A stretch of DNA of 64,000 nucleotides. Origin: a marine bacterium B5-7. GTDB taxonomy: Bacteria > Pseudomonadota > Gammaproteobacteria > Arenicellales > CAJQKF01. Shown here one piece after another: positions 42,447-51,263 of the stretch. The position numbers and the translations under genes are program-made. Numbering within the stretch: position 1 is the first letter of the stretch; each line of letters opens with the position of its first letter. Below the pieces are notes generated by a model, which ran no database searches, had not been told where the DNA came from, and saw only the letters and a program-made list of their open reading frames with translations. The DNA lies in assembly GCA_021604525.1 (NCBI GenBank), contig BQJD01000012.1:47552-111551 (forward strand), in the 5' to 3' direction.

Positions 42447-44456
42447 ATGAGCGTGCGCATTCACAGCTCAAACGGTTGGAAAATTTTCTGGATTGCGGCG
42501 CTTGTTATATCGTTTCTCTTGTATTTTTTCGCTGACGATTGGCTCCCTCGAGAAGCCCTGAAATATCCCTCCGGATGGCAGTTACCGCTTAAGAACAATA
42601 TATCGGCATTCATGAACTGGTTGATTGAAGACGCCACGTTCGGCTTGTTTACGTTCAAGGAATTCACCCGATCCATTGCCTGGCTGCTCGAGATTCCGCT
42701 CGAATTTGCGACCAGCCTGTTCGCTACCGGATTAATGTCAGGGCAGGGTAGTAGCGCGGTACAAATTCTGCCGCCGTTGTCGTGGCTCGCGGTACTTGTC
42801 GTGGTATTTATCATGGGTCGTTACGCGCGAGATTACACCCTCGCGCTATTGGTTGGTGGCTGCTTTTTCTACCTTGCCTTGTTCGGTCAGTGGCAAAGCG
42901 CCATGGTAACGTTGTCGTCAATTATCATCGCTGTACCATTCGGGGTAGCCGGTGGTTTGCTACTGGGTATAGCCGGCTTTCGCTGGCGTAGTTTCGAGCG
43001 CGTAATTACCCCCGTGCTTGATCTCATGCAAACCATTCCGATATTCGCTTATCTTGTGCCTATTCTGTTTCTGTTCGGCTTCGGACCCGTAGCGGCGATG
43101 ATCGGCACCATTATCTACGCCATGCCGCCGATGGTGCGGGTGACCATGCTGGCACTTCGGTCGGTTCCCGAGGAGGTCGTCGAATTCGGTCACATGGCAG
43201 GATGCTCGCGACGTCAGATGATGTGGAAGGTGTTGATCCCATCCGCAGCTCCCGGTCTGATGGTGGGTGTTAACCAGGTCATCATGTTGTCGTTGAACAT
43301 GGTGATCATCGCATCAATGATTGGTGCCGGCGGGCTCGGTTATGACGTCCTCGCATCGCTCAGGCGGCTTGATATCGGTGCCGGTATAGAAGCAGGCGTT
43401 GCTATAGTGGTACTCGCCATCGCGCTTGATCGTTTGAGTCAGGCCTATGCCGTGCGAACCCCGGTTGCCGCGACCCACGATACGGGTAATGTTGTATCAC
43501 GCCACCCATATACAACTATTGCACTGGCGGTGATTGTGATTACTTATCTTGGCGGTCTGGTGTTGCCTGCACTGGTTGAGTTTCCAAAGGGTTTGCAAAT
43601 CACTACCGGTTCATTCTGGAGTTCGTTGGTTGGCTGGATCAACGTGAATTTCTTTGACACGCTCGAGACTATCAAGACAGCATTGCTGCTTAACGTATTG
43701 ATACCGGTTAAACGTTTTCTGTTGGCTATGCCATGGGCCTGGGTCATATTTCTGGTGGCATCGGCGGGTCTTTATCTCGGCGGTATTCGACTGGCGATCC
43801 TGGTTGCGCTACTGGCTGGTTTTATCCTCGTCACAGGACAATGGACCTATGCCATGATCACCGTATACCTGTGTGGTATCTCGGTGATTATCGCCGCCAT
43901 GATCGGCATTCCAATTGGGGTTCTGGCCGCCGGTAACGAGCGGGTGTTTCGAGTGGTGCAGGGATTTGTCGATACGCTGCAAACGTTGCCGTCATTCGTT
44001 TATCTGATACCGGTCGTGATGTTGTTTCGGGTGGGTGATTTTTCCGCCATGATCGCTGTGGTTGCCTATGCACTGGCGCCGGCTATTCGTTATACGGCGC
44101 ATGGCTTGAAGCAGGTATCTACCGAACTGGTTGAAGCTGGTGTGGTCAGTGGTTGTACGCGCCGCCAACTCCTGTTCAAGATTCGCCTGCCACTGGCGAT
44201 GCCCGAGATTATGCTGGGTATCAACCAGACAATCATGCTGGCATTGTCGATGTTGGTAATCACAGCATTGGTAGGTACGCGGGATCTTGGACAACAGGTT
44301 TATATTGCCCTGACCAAAGCGGATACGGGTCGCGGCATCGTTGCCGGTTTATCGGTTGCATTCATTGCGATTATTGCCGACAGACTCATTGCTGCCGGCT
44401 CGGCGCGGGTCAGGCAGCGTCTTGGCATAGCAGCTGATGGTACCCGCAATGACTAG
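42447..44456 (+). CDS. ABC transporter permease, duplicated and fused (OpuAB/ProW-like)
   Basis: The 669-residue protein joins two permease domains in one chain. Each half has hydrophobic helices and the ATPase-coupling EAA-type loop: first EEVVEFGHMAGCSRRQMMWKVLIPSAAPGLMVGVNQ near residue 235, then STELVEAGVVSGCTRRQLLFKIRLPLAMPEIMLGINQ near 555. The repeated phrase LMQTIPIFAYLVPILFLF and its copy LQTLPSFVYLIPVVMLF confirm an internal duplication. This fused form is typical of marine proteobacterial importers such as TmoW. It begins directly at the ATPase stop. One chain therefore replaces the usual permease dimer. Confidence 0.9.
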   Translation: MSVRIHSSNGWKIFWIAALVISFLLYFFADDWLPREALKYPSGWQLPLKNNISAFMNWLIEDATFGLFTFKEFTRSIAWLLEIPLEFATSLFATGLMSGQGSSAVQILPPLSWLAVLVVVFIMGRYARDYTLALLVGGCFFYLALFGQWQSAMVTLSSIIIAVPFGVAGGLLLGIAGFRWRSFERVITPVLDLMQTIPIFAYLVPILFLFGFGPVAAMIGTIIYAMPPMVRVTMLALRSVPEEVVEFGHMAGCSRRQMMWKVLIPSAAPGLMVGVNQVIMLSLNMVIIASMIGAGGLGYDVLASLRRLDIGAGIEAGVAIVVLAIALDRLSQAYAVRTPVAATHDTGNVVSRHPYTTIALAVIVITYLGGLVLPALVEFPKGLQITTGSFWSSLVGWINVNFFDTLETIKTALLLNVLIPVKRFLLAMPWAWVIFLVASAGLYLGGIRLAILVALLAGFILVTGQWTYAMITVYLCGISVIIAAMIGIPIGVLAAGNERVFRVVQGFVDTLQTLPSFVYLIPVVMLFRVGDFSAMIAVVAYALAPAIRYTAHGLKQVSTELVEAGVVSGCTRRQLLFKIRLPLAMPEIMLGINQTIMLALSMLVITALVGTRDLGQQVYIALTKADTGRGIVAGLSVAFIAIIADRLIAAGSARVRQRLGIAADGTRND

Positions 44457-44483
44457 CAGCGCCAACTGCAAGGCACTGCAACC

Positions 44484-45356
44484 ATGATACCCATGCAGCG
44501 TGCCGCATCACTCACGATATGGCAAGGACCGGTTGAACCTGAGCCTTTGGGTGGTGGCATCACCAACGTTAATTTCGTCGTCAACGATGCGGGCAAGCGT
44601 TACGTTGTGCGGGTCGGTGAAGATATTCCGGAACATCAGGTGATGCGCTTCAATGAACTCGCAGCCAGTCGCGCCGCGCATGCAGCAGGCATATCACCCA
44701 AGGTAGTGCACGCCGAGCCGGGTGTTTTGGTACTTGAGTATATTGAAGGAAAAACTTTGATGGCTGAAGATGTTCGCAGGCGACCCATGCTTGAGCGGAT
44801 CGTGCCGCTGATCCATCGCTGTCATCATGAGATACCCAAATACTTTCGCGGAGCGGCACTGATTTTCTGGGTCTTTCATGTCATTCGTGACTACGCACAT
44901 ACACTTGAAACAGGCAGCAGCACCTATCGTAATGAGCTGTCGGCTCTGCTCGATATCGCCGTGAAACTTGAAGCAGCGATCGGTCAGGTTACTCTGGTGT
45001 TTGGGCATAACGATCTGTTACCTGCCAACCTGCTGGATGACGGCGAACGTCTGTGGCTGATCGATTGGGACTACGGTGGATTCAATAGCCCCTTGTTCGA
45101 TCTCGGTGGACTCGCCTCCAACAACGAAATATCGGAAGTCGATGAGGTCTGGTTGCTGGAAGCCTATTTCGATGCGCCACTAAGTGATGATCTGCGGCAT
45201 CGTTACCAGGCGATGAAATGTGCTTCTCTGCTTCGTGAAAGCCTGTGGAGCATGGTGTCGGTACTGCATTCCACAATAGATTTCGACTTTCGCGCCTATA
45301 CCGAAGAAAACCTCGGCCGGTTCCAACGCGCGTGGACCGACTTCAAACAATCCTGA
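44484..45356 (+). CDS. Choline kinase-like (APH/LicA-family) phosphotransferase
   Basis: The 290-residue protein has the aminoglycoside/choline kinase fold. GGGITNVNFVV near residue 23 is the nucleotide loop and YVVRVGED carries the strand before the catalytic core. The Brenner motif is at H175-N176-D177 in FGHNDLLPANLL with N182, and the metal Asp194 is in LIDWDYGGF. The sequence is close in look to bacterial LicA-type choline kinases. It precedes the first DMGDH-like gene by 18 bases and lies in the same unit as the amine importer, so an imported hydroxylated amine is a plausible substrate. The substrate remains unproven. Confidence 0.85.
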   Translation: MIPMQRAASLTIWQGPVEPEPLGGGITNVNFVVNDAGKRYVVRVGEDIPEHQVMRFNELAASRAAHAAGISPKVVHAEPGVLVLEYIEGKTLMAEDVRRRPMLERIVPLIHRCHHEIPKYFRGAALIFWVFHVIRDYAHTLETGSSTYRNELSALLDIAVKLEAAIGQVTLVFGHNDLLPANLLDDGERLWLIDWDYGGFNSPLFDLGGLASNNEISEVDEVWLLEAYFDAPLSDDLRHRYQAMKCASLLRESLWSMVSVLHSTIDFDFRAYTEENLGRFQRAWTDFKQS

Positions 45357-45374
45357 AATTGTAGAGACCAGTAC

Positions 45375-47819
45375 ATGAAAAAATTACCTAAGAACGTTAG
45401 GGTCGTAATAATAGGCGGCGGCATTATGGGATGTTCAACTGCCTATCATCTGGCCAAGCTTGGCTGGAGCGATACGATCGTGATCGATAAGGGAGAACTT
45501 ACATCAGGTTCGACATTTCATGCTGCGGGACTCGTTGGTCAGCTTCGCAGTAACGCCAACATTACCCAGTTGCTCGGTTACTCAGTGGAACTGTATAACC
45601 GGCTCGAAAGTGAAACGGGTCTGGGTACCGGCTGGAAAATGAATGGAGGACTCCGCCTTGCGTGTAACGATGAACGTTGGACCGAGGTCAAGCGTCAGGC
45701 AACAACCGCACATTCTTTTGGACTGGACATGCAGTTACTGACACCGACTGAAGCCCTTGAGCTGTGGCCTATCATGGATATATCCGATGTCGTCGGCGCC
45801 GCTTTTCTGCCAACAGACGGCCAGGCAAGTCCTTCCGATATAACCCGTTCTCTGGCACGTGGCGCACGAGACGGAGGTGTCGAATTTTTCGAGAATATTC
45901 AGGTCACGGGTATTGAAATCGACAATGGACGTCCAAAAGCAGTTTTAACAGATGCCGGCCGCATCGCCTGCGATGTAGTGGTTAACTGTGCGGGGCAATG
46001 GGCCAGGGAAGTGGGGCGCATGGCGGGTGTCAATGTGCCGCTGGTATCTGTGCAGCATCAATATCTTGTGACCGAGACTATCGACAATCTTCCAAGAGAC
46101 CTGCCGACACTGCGGGATCCCGATCGTTTGATTTACTTCAAGGAAGATGTCGGCGGTCTCGTCATGGGCGGTTACGAACATAATCCCAAGCCGTGGGCCA
46201 TAGACGGTATTCCGGATGGCTTTAACTTCTCGTTACTTGATTCCGACTGGGATCACTTCATGCCGTTGATGGAGCAGGCGATCGAACGAGTACCTGCACT
46301 TGAACATGCCGGTGTTAAAGAATTGATAAACGGCCCGGAAAGTTTTACGCCCGATGGGAACTTCATCCTCGGCGAGGCACCGGAGCTTTCAGGTTTCTAT
46401 ATCGGAGCAGGATTCAATGCCTTCGGAATTGCTGCAGGTGGTGGCGCTGGTATGGCGTTGGCGGAATGGATAGTCAATGGTGAACCGCCGTTCGATTTGT
46501 GGCCTGTGGATATTCGTCGCTTCGGTCGGCCGCATCGGGATATCGACTGGGTCAGGAATCGCACACTCGAAGCGTACTCCAAGCACTACACCATGGCCTG
46601 GCCCTATGAAGAGCACTCAAGCGGTCGTCCATGTCGTCGTTCCCCGCTTTACGATGTACTTAAATCGCGTGGCGGATGTTTCGGTGAAAAACTTGGTTGG
46701 GAGCGCCCTAACTGGTTCGCAGGTAAAGATGAAACCGCCGCCGACATTTATAGTTTCTCGCGACAGAACTGGTTTGAAGCAGTGGGTCGCGAACACCGTG
46801 CCGCCCGCGAAACGGCGGCCGTGTTTGATCAGTCCAGTTTCGCCAAATATCTGGTGGTCGGCAAGGATGCGGAAAAAGCATTGTCATGGATTGCCGCCAA
46901 CAATGTCACACGTCCAGCAGGTTGCGTGACATATACCCAGATGCTCAATCCAAAAGGTGGTATTGAGTGCGATCTGACATTGGCACGCATTGCTCAGGAT
47001 CAGTACTACGTTGTTACTGGCACGGGATTTGCCACCCATGACCTTGCCTGGATACGCAGCAACATCGATCCGCAACTAAACGTTCAGGTTGTCGACGTTA
47101 CATCAGCTTATAGCGTGCTGTCGGTGATGGGACCAAAATCCCGGGAGATTTTATCCAGACTGACTCGCGACTCGTTGTCTAACGAGGACTTTCCTTTCGC
47201 TACGATTCGCGAGATTGGCATAAAAGGTGCGCCGATATACGCATTGCGTATAACTTACGTTGGCGAGCTTGGATTCGAACTGCACATTCCGGTTGAATAT
47301 GCTCGTCATGTGTACGATGCATTAATGGAAGCAGGTAAGGATGATGGCATTGTCGATGCCGGTTATCGCGCAATCGAGAGTCTGCGGCTGGAGAAAGGCT
47401 ACCGCGCCTGGGGCGCGGACATCGGTCCTGATTACACACCGCTTGAGGCGGGACTCGGGTGGGCCGTGAAGTTCAAGTCAGGTCAGGATTTCATCGGTCG
47501 GGATGCGCTGATAAAGGCACGGGAAAATAAACTTACACGCCAGCTCATGTGTTTCACACTGGACAATGCAGATGTTGTCTTGCTGGGTCGCGAAACGATT
47601 TATCGTAATGGTAAACGCGTCGGTTGGTTAAGCAGCGCCGGTTGGGGTTATACCATTGCCACGAATATTGGCTATGGCTATGTTAGACACGCTGATGGAA
47701 TTGATCAGACGTTCCTTGAATCGGGTCATTACGAACTCGAGGTTGCCACTGAGCGAGTGCCCTGCAATATCCATTTTGAGCCGTTATACGACCCCCAGAT
47801 GAATCGTATCAAGGTTTAA
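45375..47819 (+). CDS. Dimethylglycine/sarcosine dehydrogenase-like FAD and folate enzyme (1)
   Basis: The 814-residue enzyme is of the DMGDH/SardH family, which demethylates N-methyl amines and passes the C1 unit to THF as methylene-THF. The N-terminal FAD domain starts VVIIGGGIMGCSTAYHL. His49 in GSTFHAAGL aligns with the residue that carries covalent FAD in DMGDH. An FAO_M linker follows (about 370-430), then the GcvT folate domain (about 440-700, with QSSFAKYLVVGKDAE and GELGFELHIPVEYARHVYDAL) and GcvT_C (about 715-810). It is the first of two tandem paralogues. The amine oxidised is not known. No mitochondrial-type targeting or signal peptide is present. Confidence 0.9.
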   Translation: MKKLPKNVRVVIIGGGIMGCSTAYHLAKLGWSDTIVIDKGELTSGSTFHAAGLVGQLRSNANITQLLGYSVELYNRLESETGLGTGWKMNGGLRLACNDERWTEVKRQATTAHSFGLDMQLLTPTEALELWPIMDISDVVGAAFLPTDGQASPSDITRSLARGARDGGVEFFENIQVTGIEIDNGRPKAVLTDAGRIACDVVVNCAGQWAREVGRMAGVNVPLVSVQHQYLVTETIDNLPRDLPTLRDPDRLIYFKEDVGGLVMGGYEHNPKPWAIDGIPDGFNFSLLDSDWDHFMPLMEQAIERVPALEHAGVKELINGPESFTPDGNFILGEAPELSGFYIGAGFNAFGIAAGGGAGMALAEWIVNGEPPFDLWPVDIRRFGRPHRDIDWVRNRTLEAYSKHYTMAWPYEEHSSGRPCRRSPLYDVLKSRGGCFGEKLGWERPNWFAGKDETAADIYSFSRQNWFEAVGREHRAARETAAVFDQSSFAKYLVVGKDAEKALSWIAANNVTRPAGCVTYTQMLNPKGGIECDLTLARIAQDQYYVVTGTGFATHDLAWIRSNIDPQLNVQVVDVTSAYSVLSVMGPKSREILSRLTRDSLSNEDFPFATIREIGIKGAPIYALRITYVGELGFELHIPVEYARHVYDALMEAGKDDGIVDAGYRAIESLRLEKGYRAWGADIGPDYTPLEAGLGWAVKFKSGQDFIGRDALIKARENKLTRQLMCFTLDNADVVLLGRETIYRNGKRVGWLSSAGWGYTIATNIGYGYVRHADGIDQTFLESGHYELEVATERVPCNIHFEPLYDPQMNRIKV

Positions 47820-47877
47820 CCGTTTCCTTACGATGTAACAGAACCAAGTAATATTAATCTGACAGCAGGGTAATGTA

Positions 47878-50292
47878 ATGAGTGAACATCATGCCGCCAT
47901 TCTGATTATAGGCGGTGGTGCGGTCGGTTGTTCAATTGCCTACCATCTCGCCCGGCTGAATGTGGCCGATGTAGTTGTCATTGAGAAAAGCCGGTTAACT
48001 CATGGCGCAACCTGGCACGCTGCCGGGTTGGTAGGACAACTTCGAGGCAAGAAGAATCTGACCCGGCTGATGCAATACAGCGCCGATCTATATGGTCGTC
48101 TCGAAGCTGAAACCGGTCAGGCAACAGGCTGGCAGTCGGTGGGCTCTCTGCGGGTCGCATCATCGAAGCAACGCTGGCAGGAAATACGCCGGACAGCGAC
48201 AACGGCACGCAGCTTCGGCTTCGAACTCGAGTTGCTTGGACCAGGGGAAGCGTTCGACAAATTCCCGTTGATGACGACGGATGATGTCTATGGCGCGGCC
48301 TGGATTCCCGACGATGGCTACATCGATCCCACCAGCTTGACCAACGCCTACGCAGCAGGCGCGCGTCAAGGCGGCGTACGCTTTATCGAAGATCAGAGAG
48401 TCCTTGGTTTTGATATACAAGGCAGTCGAATTCGAACCGTGGAGACAACGCTTGGATCATTTCAGGTCGACACGGTGGTTAATGCCGCGGGCCTGTGGGC
48501 GCGAGATGTGGCCGCCCTGGCAGGGGTGGCGTTACCGGCCGGGGTGGTCGAGCATCAGTATCTTGTCACGGTCAAGTCTGATCTTGTGACGCCAGGCTTA
48601 CCGACATTTCGTGACCCGGACAAACTGGCCTACATCAAACCGGAGGCGGGCAGCCTCGCGCTCGGTGGCTGGGAAGCCAATGCACCGGTCTTTGCCGCAA
48701 CCGGAATGCCTGAAGGATTCGCGCGGGAGTTGTTGCCGTCCAACATGGATCGTTTCGAGCAAATTGTTTTGAATGCAGCGAAACGTGTTCCTCTGCTTGG
48801 CGAGATTGGAATTCGCGAATTGATCAATGGTCCCATACCGGTCTCGGCGGACGGTGAACCGGTGATGGGACCGGTGCCGGGACTCGATAATTTCTTTGTC
48901 GCCTGCGGTTTTACCGCTGGCATCGCGGCCTCCGGTGGTGCAGGCAAGACGCTTGCCGAATGGATCGTTGATGGCGAACCGGAATACGATGTGTTCAGTT
49001 TTGATGTTCGCCGTTTCGGTCCGCACCATGCAAGACGAGACGTGTTGTCAGCACGCGCTGTGGAAAGCTATGGACGTTACTACACCATGCACTGGCCGGG
49101 AGAGGAAACCCAGGTGGCGCGTGAGTTGAAGGTGAGTCCACTATATGGCGAACTTGCGATGCATGGCGCGGTTTATGGAAACCGCTTCGGTTGGGAACGT
49201 CCCAACTGGTTTTCAAATGCCGAAGGGGAGGGCGATGAGTACGCATTCAATCGCGCAAAGACCCGTGGCTTTGCCGCTATAGCGAGTGAACATCATGCCG
49301 TTCGAAACGACGTCGCATTGATTGACCAATCCAGTTTTGCCAAGCTCGAGGTCACCGGCAAAGGCGCGGCAGCGGCCCTGGATCGTTTGGCCACTGCACG
49401 AGTTGATCGGGACCCTGGTGCAGTGATCTACACACAGATGTGTAATGACGATGGCGGTATAGAGTGCGATCTGACCATCATGCGAACTGATCTGGAGCGG
49501 TTTTATATCGTAACCGGTAGCGGTTTCGGTGTGCATGACTTCGACTGGATTCAACGCCATCTGCCGGCCGATGCCGGGCTTATCTGTCGCGAGATTACAA
49601 CCTGTATAGCGGTTATCAATCTTGTTGGCCCACGATCGCGCGATGTTCTGATACGCGTCAGCGATGCCGATGTCGATAACGACTCGTTCAAATTTGCACG
49701 ATGCCAATACATCAATATCGGCGCCGCCGAGGTGCTGGCGGTGCGTATCGGTTATGTCGGCGAGCTGGGTTACGAGCTGCATATACCGGTCGAATCCGTG
49801 CTGTATGTATATCGTGCATTGCGTGATGCCGGTGCGGATTTGGGGATTTGCGATGCGGGCTATGCCGCGATTGATAGCTTGCGAATGGAGAAAGGATATC
49901 GTTACTGGAGCGCCGATATCACTTCCGACGATACGCCGTTTGAAGCCGGTCTCGATTTCTGTGTGAATCTTGGAAAGAGTGAGTTCATCGGTCGCGATGC
50001 ACTTGTTCGCCAGAAGGAACACGGTATCAAACGCACATTGTGTACTTTTACCATTGATGCGCCGCCGGTTTTTTACGGCAGCGAATGTATCTATCTCAAC
50101 GATCAGGTGGTGGGTTCTACATCGAGCGCGAACTTTGGTCACACCCTGGGTACGAATATCGCCATGGGTTATCTGCCCATTGAAATTGCCACGGAACAAT
50201 CGTTCGAGATCGAAGCCTTCAGTGAACGTTATCCAGCCAAACGTTGTGACAATGTTTTATACGACCCGGATATGTCGCGACTAAAAAGTTGA
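47878..50292 (+). CDS. Dimethylglycine/sarcosine dehydrogenase-like FAD and folate enzyme (2)
   Basis: The second paralogue has 804 residues and the same layout. The FAD motif is LIIGGGAVGCSIAYHLARL, and His47 in GATWHAAGL is the probable covalent FAD site. FAO_M and the GcvT folate domain (QSSFAKLEVTGKGAA; GELGYELHIPVESVLYVYRAL) follow, then GcvT_C. It shares long identical blocks with the upstream gene (for example PLYG/PLYD and GWERPNWF), so a tandem duplication is clear, but the sequences have diverged enough to suggest different substrates, perhaps successive demethylations. It starts at ATG 47878, 58 bases after the first copy. Confidence 0.9.
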   Translation: MSEHHAAILIIGGGAVGCSIAYHLARLNVADVVVIEKSRLTHGATWHAAGLVGQLRGKKNLTRLMQYSADLYGRLEAETGQATGWQSVGSLRVASSKQRWQEIRRTATTARSFGFELELLGPGEAFDKFPLMTTDDVYGAAWIPDDGYIDPTSLTNAYAAGARQGGVRFIEDQRVLGFDIQGSRIRTVETTLGSFQVDTVVNAAGLWARDVAALAGVALPAGVVEHQYLVTVKSDLVTPGLPTFRDPDKLAYIKPEAGSLALGGWEANAPVFAATGMPEGFARELLPSNMDRFEQIVLNAAKRVPLLGEIGIRELINGPIPVSADGEPVMGPVPGLDNFFVACGFTAGIAASGGAGKTLAEWIVDGEPEYDVFSFDVRRFGPHHARRDVLSARAVESYGRYYTMHWPGEETQVARELKVSPLYGELAMHGAVYGNRFGWERPNWFSNAEGEGDEYAFNRAKTRGFAAIASEHHAVRNDVALIDQSSFAKLEVTGKGAAAALDRLATARVDRDPGAVIYTQMCNDDGGIECDLTIMRTDLERFYIVTGSGFGVHDFDWIQRHLPADAGLICREITTCIAVINLVGPRSRDVLIRVSDADVDNDSFKFARCQYINIGAAEVLAVRIGYVGELGYELHIPVESVLYVYRALRDAGADLGICDAGYAAIDSLRMEKGYRYWSADITSDDTPFEAGLDFCVNLGKSEFIGRDALVRQKEHGIKRTLCTFTIDAPPVFYGSECIYLNDQVVGSTSSANFGHTLGTNIAMGYLPIEIATEQSFEIEAFSERYPAKRCDNVLYDPDMSRLKS

Positions 50293-50312
50293 ATGGTACC
50301 TGACAATTACTC

Positions 50313-51242
50313 ATGCACGGAGTGAATTTCATGCAAGATCCTCTCGATATATTAGTCGATCTGTCATTGTTCAAGGGTCAATCACGCGACGGCTTCACGA
50401 TTAGCCGACTCGGTGGATTGACGAATCTCGTCTATCGCGTCGACATCAATGAATCGAGTTATCTTTTGCGATTACCTGGCAAGGGCACCGAGGAATATAT
50501 CGACCGGGTCGCTGAAGCGCACGATGCGAGGGCCGCCGCCGCAGTCGATGTGTCGGCCGAGGTGCTGTACTTTGATACAGATAGCGGCATTATGCTGGCC
50601 GAATATATTGACGGCGTCACATTGAATCAGGCCCGCTTCAAAGACCTCGCCAGCGTTACGCGTTCGGCGCAGGCGTTTCGTCGTCTTCATGCAAGTGACG
50701 TGTCGTTCACCAAGAGATTCGAGGTGTTCGAACAGATCGATGAATATCTGGATCTTATCGGGAAGTTGAACGCCGATGTTCCGCAAGGTTATGAAGCAGT
50801 TCGCGACCAGGCGGCAGGTGTTCGTGAATTGCTTGAACATCATCCGGCGAAGCTCGCGCCGTGTCACTGTGACCCGCTGGCAGAGAATTTTATCGACACG
50901 GGCGAACGGGTTTACATCATCGACTGGGAGTATGCCGGTAACAACGATCCGATGTGGGATCTCGGCGATTTGTCGGTAGAGGCCGCATTCGACAGTGAAC
51001 AGGATCGGGTGCTGCTTGAGAGTTATTTCAATGGCGACGTGCCAGCTGATCAAGCCGGTCGAATGGTCGTCTACAAGATGCTGTGCGATCTTCTGTGGAC
51101 GTTATGGGGCGTCGTGCAGCATGCCAATGGCAATCCGGCGGAAGATTTCTGGGATTACTCGGTAACGCGCTTCAATCGCTGTCGTGCGCTACTTGCAACA
51201 TCTGAATTTGCGACGGCTCTCGATGCGATTCGCGGCGAATAG
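50313..51242 (+). CDS. Choline kinase-like (APH/LicA-family) phosphotransferase (2)
   Basis: This second kinase has 309 residues. GGLTNLVYRVDI near residue 34 is the nucleotide loop, the catalytic motif is H185-C186-D187 in APCHCDPLAENF with N192, and Asp204 is in IIDWEYAGN. It differs from the first kinase, with low overall similarity by eye, so it is not a recent copy. ATG 50331 has ACGGAG 9 bases upstream and may be the true start rather than ATG 50313. It follows the second DMGDH-like gene by 20 bases. One kinase therefore flanks each end of the DMGDH pair. Confidence 0.83.
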   Translation: MHGVNFMQDPLDILVDLSLFKGQSRDGFTISRLGGLTNLVYRVDINESSYLLRLPGKGTEEYIDRVAEAHDARAAAAVDVSAEVLYFDTDSGIMLAEYIDGVTLNQARFKDLASVTRSAQAFRRLHASDVSFTKRFEVFEQIDEYLDLIGKLNADVPQGYEAVRDQAAGVRELLEHHPAKLAPCHCDPLAENFIDTGERVYIIDWEYAGNNDPMWDLGDLSVEAAFDSEQDRVLLESYFNGDVPADQAGRMVVYKMLCDLLWTLWGVVQHANGNPAEDFWDYSVTRFNRCRALLATSEFATALDAIRGE

Positions 51243-51263
51243 TCAGCGGGTAATTTAAAATGG

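Noticed and set aside
49213..50199. Long minus-strand frame opposite the second DMGDH-like gene
   Set aside because: It is a shadow of the well-supported coding frame on the plus strand and resembles no protein family.
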